Below, piece by piece: positions 1 through 8,741 of a stretch of 22,289 nucleotides of DNA. Position 1 is the stretch's first letter. Each line of letters begins with the position of its first letter. The stretch spans positions 1 to 22,289 of the forward strand of contig JANSLP010000447.1 in NCBI GenBank assembly GCA_029298735.1, in the 5' to 3' direction. Both the position numbers and the translations under genes were made by a program. The stretch comes from Ophiostoma sp. CBS 140.51 (Eukaryota > Ascomycota > Sordariomycetes > Ophiostomatales > Ophiostomataceae). The notes below the pieces were generated by a model, which saw only the letters and a program-made list of their open reading frames with translations, was not told the DNA's origin and made no database searches.

Positions 1-530
1 GCCGGAGGCGGTGTCGTGGCAACGTGGTGTGCCTGCGAGATGACGGTGTAGAAGAGCCGTTGCAGGATCGTGTCAACGGCCGCACCCACGCGGTCATCTG
101 CCTTGTATACGATAGAGAGGGCGGTGGTGAGGGCGTCGGCGTGTCCATTCGGGATCCCACAGATCTTGGCAACGTCCTCCGGGACGGCGGTGGTGAGTGG
201 TCCGGTAAGCGGCCGGGTGGTGTGCTCGGTGGCTGTGTTTTGCGGGATCGTGGGGGTAGTGGGTGTATCGTTTCGGCCGGGCGGCGTAGAGGGAGTGGCG
301 GACGTCGTGGCGCCCGACGTACGGCTGCGTTTAGTCGGGGAGCGTTGTAGGCTTTCGGGGGCGGTGATGACGTCGTTCGTGGGGCGGTGCAATGGGCTGC
401 CGGCCGGTGTCAAGCTGTCTGCAGTGGGAGGCCGAGCGCGCTTATTGGCCGTCGTCGGGGGTGGCGGGGCGGCTATGCCGCGGAGCCGTGCCGAAGCGGC
501 CCGTGGCGCGCTGACCGCGGCGGTGGGCAT
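1..530 (-). CDS. Hypothetical Pro/Thr/Ser-rich protein, 5' part (runs off left edge)
   Basis: An open frame on the minus strand runs from an ATG at 530-528 to the window edge without a stop, giving at least 176 residues. An in-frame TAA lies upstream in the AT-rich DNA and no earlier in-frame ATG is present, so 530 is the likely start unless there is an upstream exon. The first ~115 residues are low-complexity (Pro, Thr, Ser, Ala, with basic patches such as KRARPP and SPTKRSRT). After that comes a more ordered stretch beginning near VPEDVAKICGIPNGHADAL and passing through helix-like sequence (TILQRLFYTVISQ). Codons end mostly in C or G, which the overlapping plus-strand frames do not explain. 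I do not recognise the family; a disordered nuclear protein and the N-terminus of a retroelement Gag-like protein are both possible. Confidence 0.55.
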   Translation of the reverse strand, partial: MPTAAVSAPRAASARLRGIAAPPPPTTANKRARPPTADSLTPAGSPLHRPTNDVITAPESLQRSPTKRSRTSGATTSATPSTPPGRNDTPTTPTIPQNTATEHTTRPLTGPLTTAVPEDVAKICGIPNGHADALTTALSIVYKADDRVGAAVDTILQRLFYTVISQAHHVATTPPP

Positions 531-781
531 GCCGGCGGCAGTGCGGGTGGCACGGGGTGTCGGGATGGACAATAAGGTAGTAAAGTGGTGATCGAAACGA
601 TAAAAGATTTGTGATATTTTGTCTCTTTATTTATTGATTTAGATTATACTACTTGTCCTTTTGTTTTTAAAAGAAACTTTCAAGAGATCGTATAAAATAA
701 AATAAAATATAAAATAAAATAAAATCCTTCGTAAAAAAAAATAAACATTTTACTCAAGCTATCTACCGGTGCCCCATTCTT
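531..781. other. AT-rich intergenic DNA with an AAAAT-type simple repeat
   Basis: Composition drops sharply from the GC-rich frame at 1-530 to A/T-rich DNA here. Positions 691-725 are an imperfect (AAAAT)n tract. It lies upstream of the minus-strand partial gene and just downstream of the AtuA-like stop codon at 782-784. No gene seen. Confidence 0.7.
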
Positions 782-2772
782 TTAGATTGTTCCCTTCTCC
801 AAAAACTTGGTGGGAATGGCCACTGGCTTACACCGAAGGTACTCGGCCACCAGCTTCCCAAGAACGTCGTAACTGCTGGATGAGTTCACACCACGGTCGA
901 GGTGGTCACGCAGCAAGAAGTGAACAGCACGGACGCCCGGGATCTCGAACCGGTCCACTGCGCCACCGTTGTATTCTTTGTCAAGGAGACTCTGCACTTC
1001 CGTGACAGTCAAGAACGACCGCAGCCAGTCCCACTCCTCCTGGTCTCGCGCCCAGAAGCCTACATTGCAGTCTGAACTCTTGTCTCCGGAGCGTGCGTGC
1101 ACAATCGAGCCCAGAGAGGCCACCTTTGTTGGGCCCCAGCTCGTCAACGCTAAGGGTGACTGTGTCTCGTAGCTCTCCTGCCGGCGTGGATACTCCTGCA
1201 CGGTGGAAGGTGCACTGACAGGGACACGTTGGCCGTCATGGGTCCAGACAGTGTGCTCAATCTCGCTCTGGGGGAAGAGAGATACCCAGTATCTGAATTG
1301 TAAGTATTGGCAGTCATTAAAACAAACACTTCCTCTAGACGGATGTACTCACTCAAAGAACGGCTTGCCAACAGCCTGACGCATATCCGTTCCCGGTGTA
1401 CCGCCCGGATAGCCCTGCAGGCAATTCTCAATGCAGAACTTTGCAAACGTCGGGTGGTCGGGTGAGATGTCTTTGTTCTTTCCAGCAGACACCATGTCGG
1501 GATTACGGGTCTGGGTGAAGATGCGGAGCTCGACAGTAGCCTCACTCAAGGAACGCGGCTTCTCAGCCACGCTGCCCGTCAGATTGAAGCTCAACGTGGT
1601 GAACTCCTTGCGGTACTCTCCCATGGAAGCAACTGTTTGTGCTTCCACCATCTGGACCTTTTCTTGAATATCGAGGCCCGTCAAGAAGTAGTGAAACTCG
1701 GCTTGCCAGCCGCCCTGGGCGGTGATGCCGACTTTGGTCGTCGGCGGTGGCGGGAGTCCCTGCACGCCCTCGATGCGCACGCGGTCCGCTGCCTCTTGCA
1801 CGAGGTGGATCTTGTCAATGCGTGCCGTGACGTCCGAGTTGTAGTACAGCGGGCCTTGAATTTCATACAGAAGCTGGGCAGTCACTGTGTCAGTCGTGAC
1901 CAGACCACCGGTGTTTTGCTCCTTGGTGATGACCACCTGGCCGTCGGCAGCAATCTCGGCAATGGGGAAGCCAAGATTAGTGAAGTTGTTGCCAGACTGG
2001 AGTAGTTCCTTCTTGAATCCAGTGTAAGCACCACCGGTAATGTCTGTTTTGTTAGCACATGTTTTTATACTGTGTGGTCTTTTTTTCTCCTTTCTGGTTG
2101 ATACGTACAAGAACTGCACTCAATGAGGTGACCAGCTACGAGGGCATTGGCCAGCTTCGTAAAGTCTTCTCGTGCCCAGTTATGCCACCACATAGCAGCA
2201 CCAATGACTGGAGAGGCATCTGAGACACGGCCACAGATAACAATGTCCGCCCCTCGACGCAGAGCCTCTGCAATGCCGACACCACCCAAGTAAGCCTGGG
2301 CAAAAATTGGCTCGGCACCCCAGTCTTGGATGGGAGCATCCGCCGGCAGTGACAAGAATTTCTCGCCACTTTGCAAGAGCTTCTTAAATTGGTCTGTGAC
2401 GTTGTCCCCAGTCACCCACGAAACCTTGAGGTTGGTGCCTTTGTCCTTGCAGAGCTGCTGGATCCGCTTGGCCATGGCCTCTGAGTCACAAGCGCCTGCA
2501 TTGACGGCGACCTTTTGTCCGTGCTTAGCAATGTTCTGAATGCCTGGCGACAACATCGTGATAAACGACTGCTCGTATGCCTCGGTCTCTGCCCCGGCCT
2601 TGATACCTTCCAGCTTCTGTGAGCCGCGGAGGGTCATGCTGACCTCACTGATCCAGTCGCCAAAAATGACATCGATGGTCGGGTCCTTTGAAAAGTCTTC
2701 AATGGCCCGGAATCGGTCAAAGACGCCGCCGGATACGCCTGCAATCCGGATCGGACGCTTGGGAGAAGTCAT
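782..2772 (-). CDS. AtuA-like / DUF1446 family protein, three exons
   Basis: Predicted exons on the minus strand are 2772-2109, 2043-1353 and 1292-782, with introns 2108-2044 (GTACGT...CTAAC...CAG) and 1352-1293 (GTGAGT...TTCAG). All phases agree and give 621 residues, the usual size of fungal DUF1446 proteins. The N-terminal AtuA/DUF1446 domain starts at IRIAGVSGGVFDR (8-20) and includes NAGACDS (91-97), YLGGVGIAEAL (161-171), CGRVSDAS (180-187) and AGHLIEC (213-219). Splicing rebuilds ECSSYITGGAYTGF across intron 1 and KPFFEYWVSLFPQSEIEH across intron 2. The C-terminal ~110 residues (from about TSWGPTKVASLGSIVHARSGDK) match the small AtuA-like C-terminal domain. AtuA was named for acyclic terpene utilisation in Pseudomonas; its reaction is unsettled, so the substrate here is unknown. 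The start at 2772 is chosen over an in-frame ATG at 2835 because the family begins near here. It is divergent from the P450 gene. Confidence 0.9.
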
Positions 2773-3767
2773 GGTGATGTGGTGTGAGGTGAGAGGTGGA
2801 GTGAGTAAAACCCAAGATGTAGAGTATATAGACAATCGTAATATTCTAGGTTTGAACTGGTAAGAAAATTAAAAGATGGTGAAAAACTTTGAAGTCTAAG
2901 TGTTGGTATCCTTGAATCACCAACCAGTGTTTGATAGACACAGAGCTTACACACAAGGTATTGAATAACAACAATGGACAGACTAAGACGCGATAAGCAG
3001 CCGGATGATACGATCCAGACTATCCTGATTTTAAGACCAGCGAGTCAGATTCCAAGCAAGGCAACAACTCGATATGGAGCAAACGGGAAGACACACATCG
3101 ACAAGCGACTAACACGGACAACAATACGAGTACGGCATGAGATACAAAGTACCTACTCCGTATGTGTTTGACATGTACTTCGATCCTGCTGAAGACAAGG
3201 GCCATCGACGTCAAGAGCTCCACCCCCCCAGGCTGACATGGACACTTGGGGACACTTGTGAGTGGGGGTTGGCTCCATCTGTGCAAATTTTCAGGACTCC
3301 GGACCAAAAAGTGGATATCACCTCCGCATTCTAACCCCAACATTTAGGAGAATAAGTGCCCACAGCATGCCAACAACAAGGAGACTACAGGGGTGCGGTG
3401 GCCCCTTCAACGATTGGGCAGCTTGGGAAACGATTTTCCGTCGGTAGATCGGACGCTGGAAGAGCGAGAGCAACATGTCGAGCCCTTCCAGGCCCCACGC
3501 CCTCGCTCCATCCACTAGGCGGGCGTGTAGACAGAATGAACAAACAATGCATATGCATTACAAGTCATGTAAGATAGCGGAGGTCGTTGTACGAGTAACT
3601 TGTAAGAAGGGAAACGGTGAACGCCGTTTGGTAGGGCCAGTCCACAAAGAAGAGCCTCATATATGCCTTCTCGCGGCCAATGGCTTTCTTGCTGTTTCTT
3701 ATTCACAACACTTTTTGACCAAGTAATCGAGCGACAGTTCACGGCACACTTCCTCTACATCGCAACA
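2773..3767. promoter_or_regulatory. Divergent promoter between AtuA-like and P450 genes
   Basis: 995 bp with no credible gene. Seen here: a TATA-like stretch on the minus side (2825-2830, about 55 bp upstream of the AtuA-like ATG); GGAAA-N4-TTTCC at 3426-3439 and CGG-N5-CGG at 3442-3452; a strong AAACGG-N6-CCGTTT inverted repeat at 3612-3629; an AT-alternating TATA-like run at 3659-3664; and a CCAAT box at 3677-3681, about 90 bp before the P450 ATG. The arrangement suits shared control of the two genes. Function is inferred. Confidence 0.55.
3612..3629. promoter_or_regulatory. CGG-N6-CCG inverted repeat (candidate Zn2Cys6 site)
   Basis: The sequence reads AAACGG, TGAACG, CCGTTT: perfect 6-bp arms around a 6-bp spacer, centred about 150 bp upstream of the P450 start codon. 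CGG-N6-CCG is the known half-site geometry of Ppr1/UaY-type zinc binuclear cluster activators. That such a factor binds here is inference. Confidence 0.45.
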
Positions 3768-5549
3768 ATGGCAGTTTTACAGTTTGCCACGAGTAACCCA
3801 GCCGGGTTGGGCATTACGAGCATCGTCGCTTTGGCAGCAGCACTGACGGTATGTGGATAGGGAAGATGCTCTGTCCATTTTCACCTGCTAACATACATAG
3901 GGCATCATCTACACTCTTTGGAAGGGTATCTACAATCTGTATTTCCACCCACTGGCACGGTTTCCAGGACCATTCTTTGCCCGCGCCTCACCTGTAAGTC
4001 TTGCCAGCCTCGACCAAATATTGAAGTACCAGCTAATTCAAGATCTCTCTCTCTTTTGCAGTACCCCAATGTCTTCAACCTTATCCGTGGCCGCATTCCA
4101 TTTTGGATCAAGGCCTGCCACGACCAACATGGCCCCATCGTCCGTGTTTCTCCCAACGAACTGTCGTTTGACAACGAGGCTGCATGGAAAGACATCTACG
4201 GCAGCCGTCCTGGCCACCTCAACTTCCACAAAGATCCTGTCCATGTCGGCAGTATCGAGTCGGTGCCTGGTGTGTCGACAATCACCATGGCCAACGATGC
4301 AGACCATGCTCGTCAACGCCGCGCTCTCTCGCACGCATTCTCGACCAAGGCCCTGATGGAGCAAGAGCACATCATTCGCTCGTACATTGACGTGTTCTCG
4401 GACAAGATGAAAGACTTTGCTCGCAAAGGCACACCCGTCAACCTCGTTGCATGGCTGGCGTATTGCACGTTTGATATCATTGGCGATATGGCTCTGGGTG
4501 AGCCTTTTGGCTGCATGGACAATGAGGACTTCCGCTTCTGGGTGCCTTTGATCAGTGCATCCATTAAGGCTGGTGCTTTTGAGCAAGCTACACGTCGTGT
4601 CGCTCAGACTGGTGGCACCACGCAAAAGCTGCTTCTGAAATTGATTCCCGACCGTATCCGTGTTACTAGGCGCCAGCACCTTCAATACAGCAAGGAGAAG
4701 ATCCTGAAGTAGGTTGAACAACCCCTCTCTCTGACGTTTCTCTGCGATACTAATATTCTCCTAGGCGCATGGAACAGACCCAGTCGGATCACAAGGACTT
4801 CCTCTACTATCTCATCAAGCAGCTCGAGAACGGCTCTATCGGAAAAGACGAGGTCATTGTCAACGGCGCCCTCATGATGTAAGCCGCCTTCAACCTCCAC
4901 ACCTTCCCTATCTTGTCACTCCTCTTCTAATTAAAATAGTATTGCCGGTACTGAGACGACGGCTGGATTCTTGGCTGGTCTATTCAACCATTTGCTGCGC
5001 GACCAGCGCGTCCTGGACACGCTTGTGCGTGAAATCCGTGACAACTTCGAGTCTGACAAGGACCTCAGCTTTGAGCGTCTGCGCCAGCTGCCGTACCTCA
5101 TGGCCGTTATCGACGAGGGTCTGCGCATCTTCCCCAGTGCTCCTATCGGATTTGCACGGACGGTCCCTATCGGCGGTGACACGGTTGATGGCGTCTTCAT
5201 TCCGGGGGGCACCACAGTTTCTGTCCCCATGTGGGGTGCTACGCACAGCGAGCGCAACTTCAAGGACCCCTACAAGTTCTTGCCGGAGCGCTGGCTGAAC
5301 AAGGAGACAAGCACCGACAAGTTTGGCGCTTCCAACCCTTTCTCGCTCGGTCCCCGTGGCTGCATTGGCCGCAACTTGTCTATGATGGAGATGTGCCTGA
5401 TTATTGGTAAGCTGCTCTGGAACAACGACATCTCCATGGCCGGTAAGCAGGATGCCTGGGAGCCCGCCAGGGACTACCCGGGTCTGCATGTTTACAACAA
5501 CTGGATGAAGCCTGGCTTGTACGCCATATTGACTCCGCGGAAGCAGTAG
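3768..5549 (+). CDS. Cytochrome P450 monooxygenase, five exons
   Basis: Predicted exons are 3768-3848, 3901-3993, 4062-4708, 4765-4878 and 4940-5549, giving 514 residues. The introns (52, 68, 56 and 61 bp) are GT-AG with visible CTAAC/CTAAT branch sites in most. A membrane anchor lies around residues 12-36, followed by the hinge RFPGPFF. The I-helix oxygen-activation motif AGTETT spans 314-319, the K-helix ExxR is EGLR at 371-374, PERW is at 427-430, and the haem loop FSLGPRGCIG (446-455) places the thiolate ligand at Cys453. All essential motifs are intact, so it is probably an active ER-bound class II monooxygenase needing NADPH-P450 reductase. Sequence style (HLNFHKDP, DADHARQRRALSHAFS) resembles fungal secondary-metabolism P450s of the isotrichodermin C-15 hydroxylase-like (CYP65-like) type; the substrate cannot be read from sequence. 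It is convergent with SDR1 and divergent from the AtuA-like gene. Confidence 0.94.
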
Positions 5550-5914
5550 AATACAGTGGGGGTTGGGTGGGGGAATATGAGGAGATTCTGGGGGTATGTG
5601 TGTAGTTGGGGGATAATGGCCAGCTTTTAGACTGTCTTGCTTTGGTCTCTTTTGAAAATATGACTTGTTCAGAATACTGTACTGTTCTTTTCTGTTCAAA
5701 CAAGTTTTCGTCTTCTTTTGCCTTCTTTTCAACTTTCCACTTCTTACGTGCTTTTTGTTCCCTTTCTTGGCCATATTCAATAGTTCATTGGCAAGGCATC
5801 TCACATACTGTGAATAATCGATAGACGGATAAATTGGAATAAATATAAAGTATATACAAATTGGGCTCATTTTCTATTACGTGCAGCTAGCCTCTCTTCA
5901 TCTTCCACCAGCAT
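5550..5914. other. Convergent 3' intergenic region (P450 / SDR1)
   Basis: 365 bp between two stop codons. It is T-rich on the plus strand in its middle (5690-5760) and contains AATAAA-like A/T stretches near 5838-5850 that could serve as polyadenylation signals. No gene seen. Confidence 0.6.
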
Positions 5915-6718
5915 TCAACCCTCGTGGTCGTACGCAGCCAAAATACGGTCAAAGTACTCCTTCTGCATCTGCTTCAGCTCCGGGTGTGTAGCCACAAACT
6001 CCTTGTTGTCGATGATGCCCTGGACAGTCATGCGACCGACATCGGCAGCAGGGATACGACGAGCCGCACGTTTCTCGGCGTCAAAAGGCTGCGACTTGCC
6101 GTACTTTTCGGGACGGGAGCGCTCGCACTTCATAATGTTGGTGGTCGTGGCAGCAACAATCACGCTGGTGACGCCAACGTTGTGCTCCAGTGCCTCGAGA
6201 CGGAGAGCAGCACCGAGGGCCATGACGCCAGACTTGGCGGCTGTGTAGGGGCCGTGGTGGGCAAACCAGGTAGGGTTCATGCCGGCTTGCGAACCAACAA
6301 GCACAATGTGGCCAGACTTGCGAGCGACCATCTCCGGGTACCATGTCTGGATGCAGTAGGACGGGCCGTAGAGACACACGCCAAAGACCCAGTCCCAGTC
6401 CTCCGGGCGGTGGTTGACATACGGTCCCCCAGTCGTAACGCCCGAGCTGCAGACCACAATGTCGACCTCGCCAAATTTTTCTGTGGCCTTGTCGTGCAGG
6501 TTTTGCACATCGGCGCGGTTGGACACATCGCATACGACTGTGAGAACCTCGGCACCGGCCTTGCGCAGCTCCTCGGCGCCCTCCTCGAGACGATCTGCGT
6601 TGGTGGAGGCAATGATCAGCTTGGCCTCGCCTGCCTTGGCCAGCTCGAGGGCAATTGCCAGGCCAATGCCTGTGCCGCCGCCGGTGATGACGGAAACCTT
6701 GCCCTTGAGATCCTTCAT
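5915..6718 (-). CDS. Short-chain dehydrogenase/reductase (SDR1)
   Basis: Intronless, 267 residues, the normal length of a classical SDR. The Rossmann cofactor motif TGGGTGIG is at 12-19, an acidic adenine-pocket residue is in CDVS (Asp64), and the catalytic residues are Ser143 (VGSQAG), Tyr158 and Lys162 (PYTAAKSG). It should oxidise an alcohol or reduce a carbonyl with NAD(P)(H) in the cytosol. Three departures from the classical pattern are visible: the NNAG motif is replaced by CSSG (90-93), the position of the fourth tetrad residue Asn appears to be Cys115 (VFGVCLYG), and the usual Pro-Gly after beta-strand 6 is replaced by VAATTTN (188-194). The C-terminus (THPELKQMQKEYFDRIL) resembles cytosolic SDRs of the bacterial hydroxysteroid dehydrogenase-like groups. 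The substrate is unknown. It is divergent from SDR2 across 711 bp. Confidence 0.92.
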   Translation of the reverse strand: MKDLKGKVSVITGGGTGIGLAIALELAKAGEAKLIIASTNADRLEEGAEELRKAGAEVLTVVCDVSNRADVQNLHDKATEKFGEVDIVVCSSGVTTGGPYVNHRPEDWDWVFGVCLYGPSYCIQTWYPEMVARKSGHIVLVGSQAGMNPTWFAHHGPYTAAKSGVMALGAALRLEALEHNVGVTSVIVAATTTNIMKCERSRPEKYGKSQPFDAEKRAARRIPAADVGRMTVQGIIDNKEFVATHPELKQMQKEYFDRILAAYDHEG

Positions 6719-7429
6719 GATGTTCGGTTGTGGTGGGGTAAATTGGGTGGTAATTGTTGGAGGAGAGGGTGTTGGGGTCGGAGTGGATGAATTGGTAGAC
6801 GATGTTTGAAAACTCGGTTGGTTTGTTGATTGTTCTGAGAGTTTTCTTGTCCGAAGTGTGCGGTCAAACGCTTTGTATTATACAAAAGCCAAGCTTCCTG
6901 TATCACGACACCTTTTTGTTTCATTTTTTGTTCAAGCTGGACCACTTCTCCAACTGTGTCCTGCTTCCCCAATAATCGCTCCACGCCCACCGCGTATTTG
7001 CTGGGATGAAGTTATCCGCCAAGTCAACAATGTAGAGGGGCTTGATTACGAACACCAGCTTGTCCATCCTGGGCACAGGTTTGTAATCTAGCGCTATTCC
7101 GGAAGATGCACTTGCGTTGAAGGCACAGATTGGTGTAAGTCGTGTTAGTCGTCCTAGTGCCTTTAGACCACGAGTCAGTGCTTTGGGCTGTTTGGCAGTG
7201 GACAATGGTTGGGAATAGTGAGCTAGCAGTGGGGAAGTGGGAGGATGATGGAAGATGTAGTTCCTCAGAATTGGAGAGCATCAAGCACCCATCGTTAATT
7301 GCTGGCCAGCTTAGAAATAAGAGGAGGACAGACGTCACAGGTTAACAACTCAGGTCGAGAGTTTGACGAACGAAGAAGAAACCAAGTCACGCAAGGCGAA
7401 CGACGAACGACGAAATAAAATTCCGAAAA
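6719..7429. promoter_or_regulatory. Divergent promoter between SDR1 and SDR2
   Basis: 711 bp without a credible gene. Several ATTGG (reverse CCAAT) pentamers lie close to the SDR1 side (about 6740-6800). A TTCCGGAA palindrome lies at 7098-7105. No CGG-N6-CCG site was found by eye, unlike the other two divergent intervals. Shared regulation of the two SDR genes is inferred from arrangement only. Confidence 0.5.
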
Positions 7430-8481
7430 ATGAAGAACACTCAACCGTCGACCAATACCTCTTGCAACATGTCTGCCGTTACAGCATCAAATCTTTTCAG
7501 TGTCAAGGACATGGTCTTTGTCGTCACCGGCGGTGGCACGGGCATCGGCGAGATGATAGCGCACGCGCTGGACGTCAACGGTGCCAAAAAGGTGTTCATT
7601 CTGGGCCGCCGCCAAGACAAAATCGACACAGTTGCTGCCGCCGCTGCTAACAAATCCATTGTTGCTGTAGCATGCGATGTTTCTTCTCAGGAAGATCTGG
7701 GCCGTGCTGTCGACCTTATTGCGACTCAGACGCCGTTTGTCAATGTCGTTCTCGCCAACCACGGCGCCACAGGACCGACTATTGACGACCTGCCGCGCGA
7801 TCACCAAATGTCAGCGGCCGAGGTACGCGACTTCTTCTGGAAGACGCCCATGGCCGATTTCACCGATACGTATGCTGTCAACTGCAGCTCGGTGTTTTAC
7901 TGCTACATGGGCTTCCTCAAATTGCTCGCTGCGGGCAACGCGCTGGACGAGTCGCCAACCAAGGCACTCGGCATCGACAGCCAGTTTATCGTCACGAGCA
8001 GCATTGGCGGCTTCTCGCGCATTCCCGGCATGGGCTACGCCTATTCTACCAGCAAAGCCGGCGTCATGCACATGGTCAAGATGCTGGCCTGTAACTTTGC
8101 GCACCTGCACATCCGTGTCAACTGCATTGCACCCGGCATCTACCCCAGCGCCATGTCCAATGTGAGTGGTGCAACAATGAAGAGGAGGGGGGAAAACAGA
8201 TGGTACAGAAACTAACTTGACCAGCGATTCCTTAGCCGGACCGAGAATATTGCGCAGTCTGTCGTTCCATTGGAGCGCATCGGCACACCAGAGGTATATT
8301 ACAAATTTTGCTTTCTCTTTTTTTTCAATTTTAGTCTTCTTTCAATTACAACTTTGGACTAACAAATTAGGACGTTGCGGGCGTGACGCTATTTTTGTGC
8401 AGTCGGTCTGGCGCCTACATCAACGGCAACATTGTTATTACAGACGGTGGCCGTCTCTCGATGATTCCTGCAACATACTAG
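7430..8481 (+). CDS. Short-chain dehydrogenase/reductase (SDR2), three exons
   Basis: Predicted exons 7430-8161, 8225-8293 and 8371-8481 give 303 residues. Introns are 63 bp (GTGAGT...CTAAC...CCAG) and 77 bp (GTATAT...CTAAC...TTAG). The cofactor motif TGGGTGIG is at 33-40; GRR (59-61) after beta-strand 2 suggests NADP(H). ANHG (109-112), Asn151, Ser190/191, Tyr205 and Lys209 complete the active site, and APGIYPSAM (234-242) is the usual post-beta6 segment. Exon 3 carries the conserved SDR tail (GAYINGNIVITDGG). The translation resembles a widespread fungal SDR group whose members usually begin near MSAV; here an ATG at 7469 would give that start (290 residues), while 7430 is the first in-frame ATG and also has A at -3. 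The substrate is unknown. Confidence 0.9.
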
Positions 8482-8741
8482 AGCCAGAGTACAGCAATAT
8501 AGCAATAGACAGTCTGTTTTGTAAAGGTAATGCACGTAGTAAATTCAATGGGAAACGAACAAATGACGTTGGAATTTGCATAGCGAACTAAGGCGGCAAT
8601 ACCCGTAAGCATACCCGTAACTGCCACTTTACAGCCAACTGATTCACACCCAACCCCACAAAAGCGCACCCATCACTCCTTCCCTAAACGTCACGGCACA
8701 TAAGATACTTCGCTCTTTCCCGCACAACACTCTCAAGTCTA

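Noticed and set aside
24..591. Two overlapping plus-strand frames of 108 and 173 residues.
   Set aside because: They lie antisense to a continuous minus-strand frame with C-ending codons; their translations are Gly/Val/Arg-rich, typical of shadows in GC-rich DNA.
931..960. T-loop-like GGTTCGA string on the minus strand, suggesting a tRNA.
   Set aside because: It lies within the AtuA-like coding exon (Asp-Arg-Phe-Glu region) with no acceptor or anticodon stem around it. No tRNA was recognised in the window.
4038..4721. Minus-strand frame of 227 residues opposite the P450.
   Set aside because: Shadow of the P450's third exon; no family features of its own.
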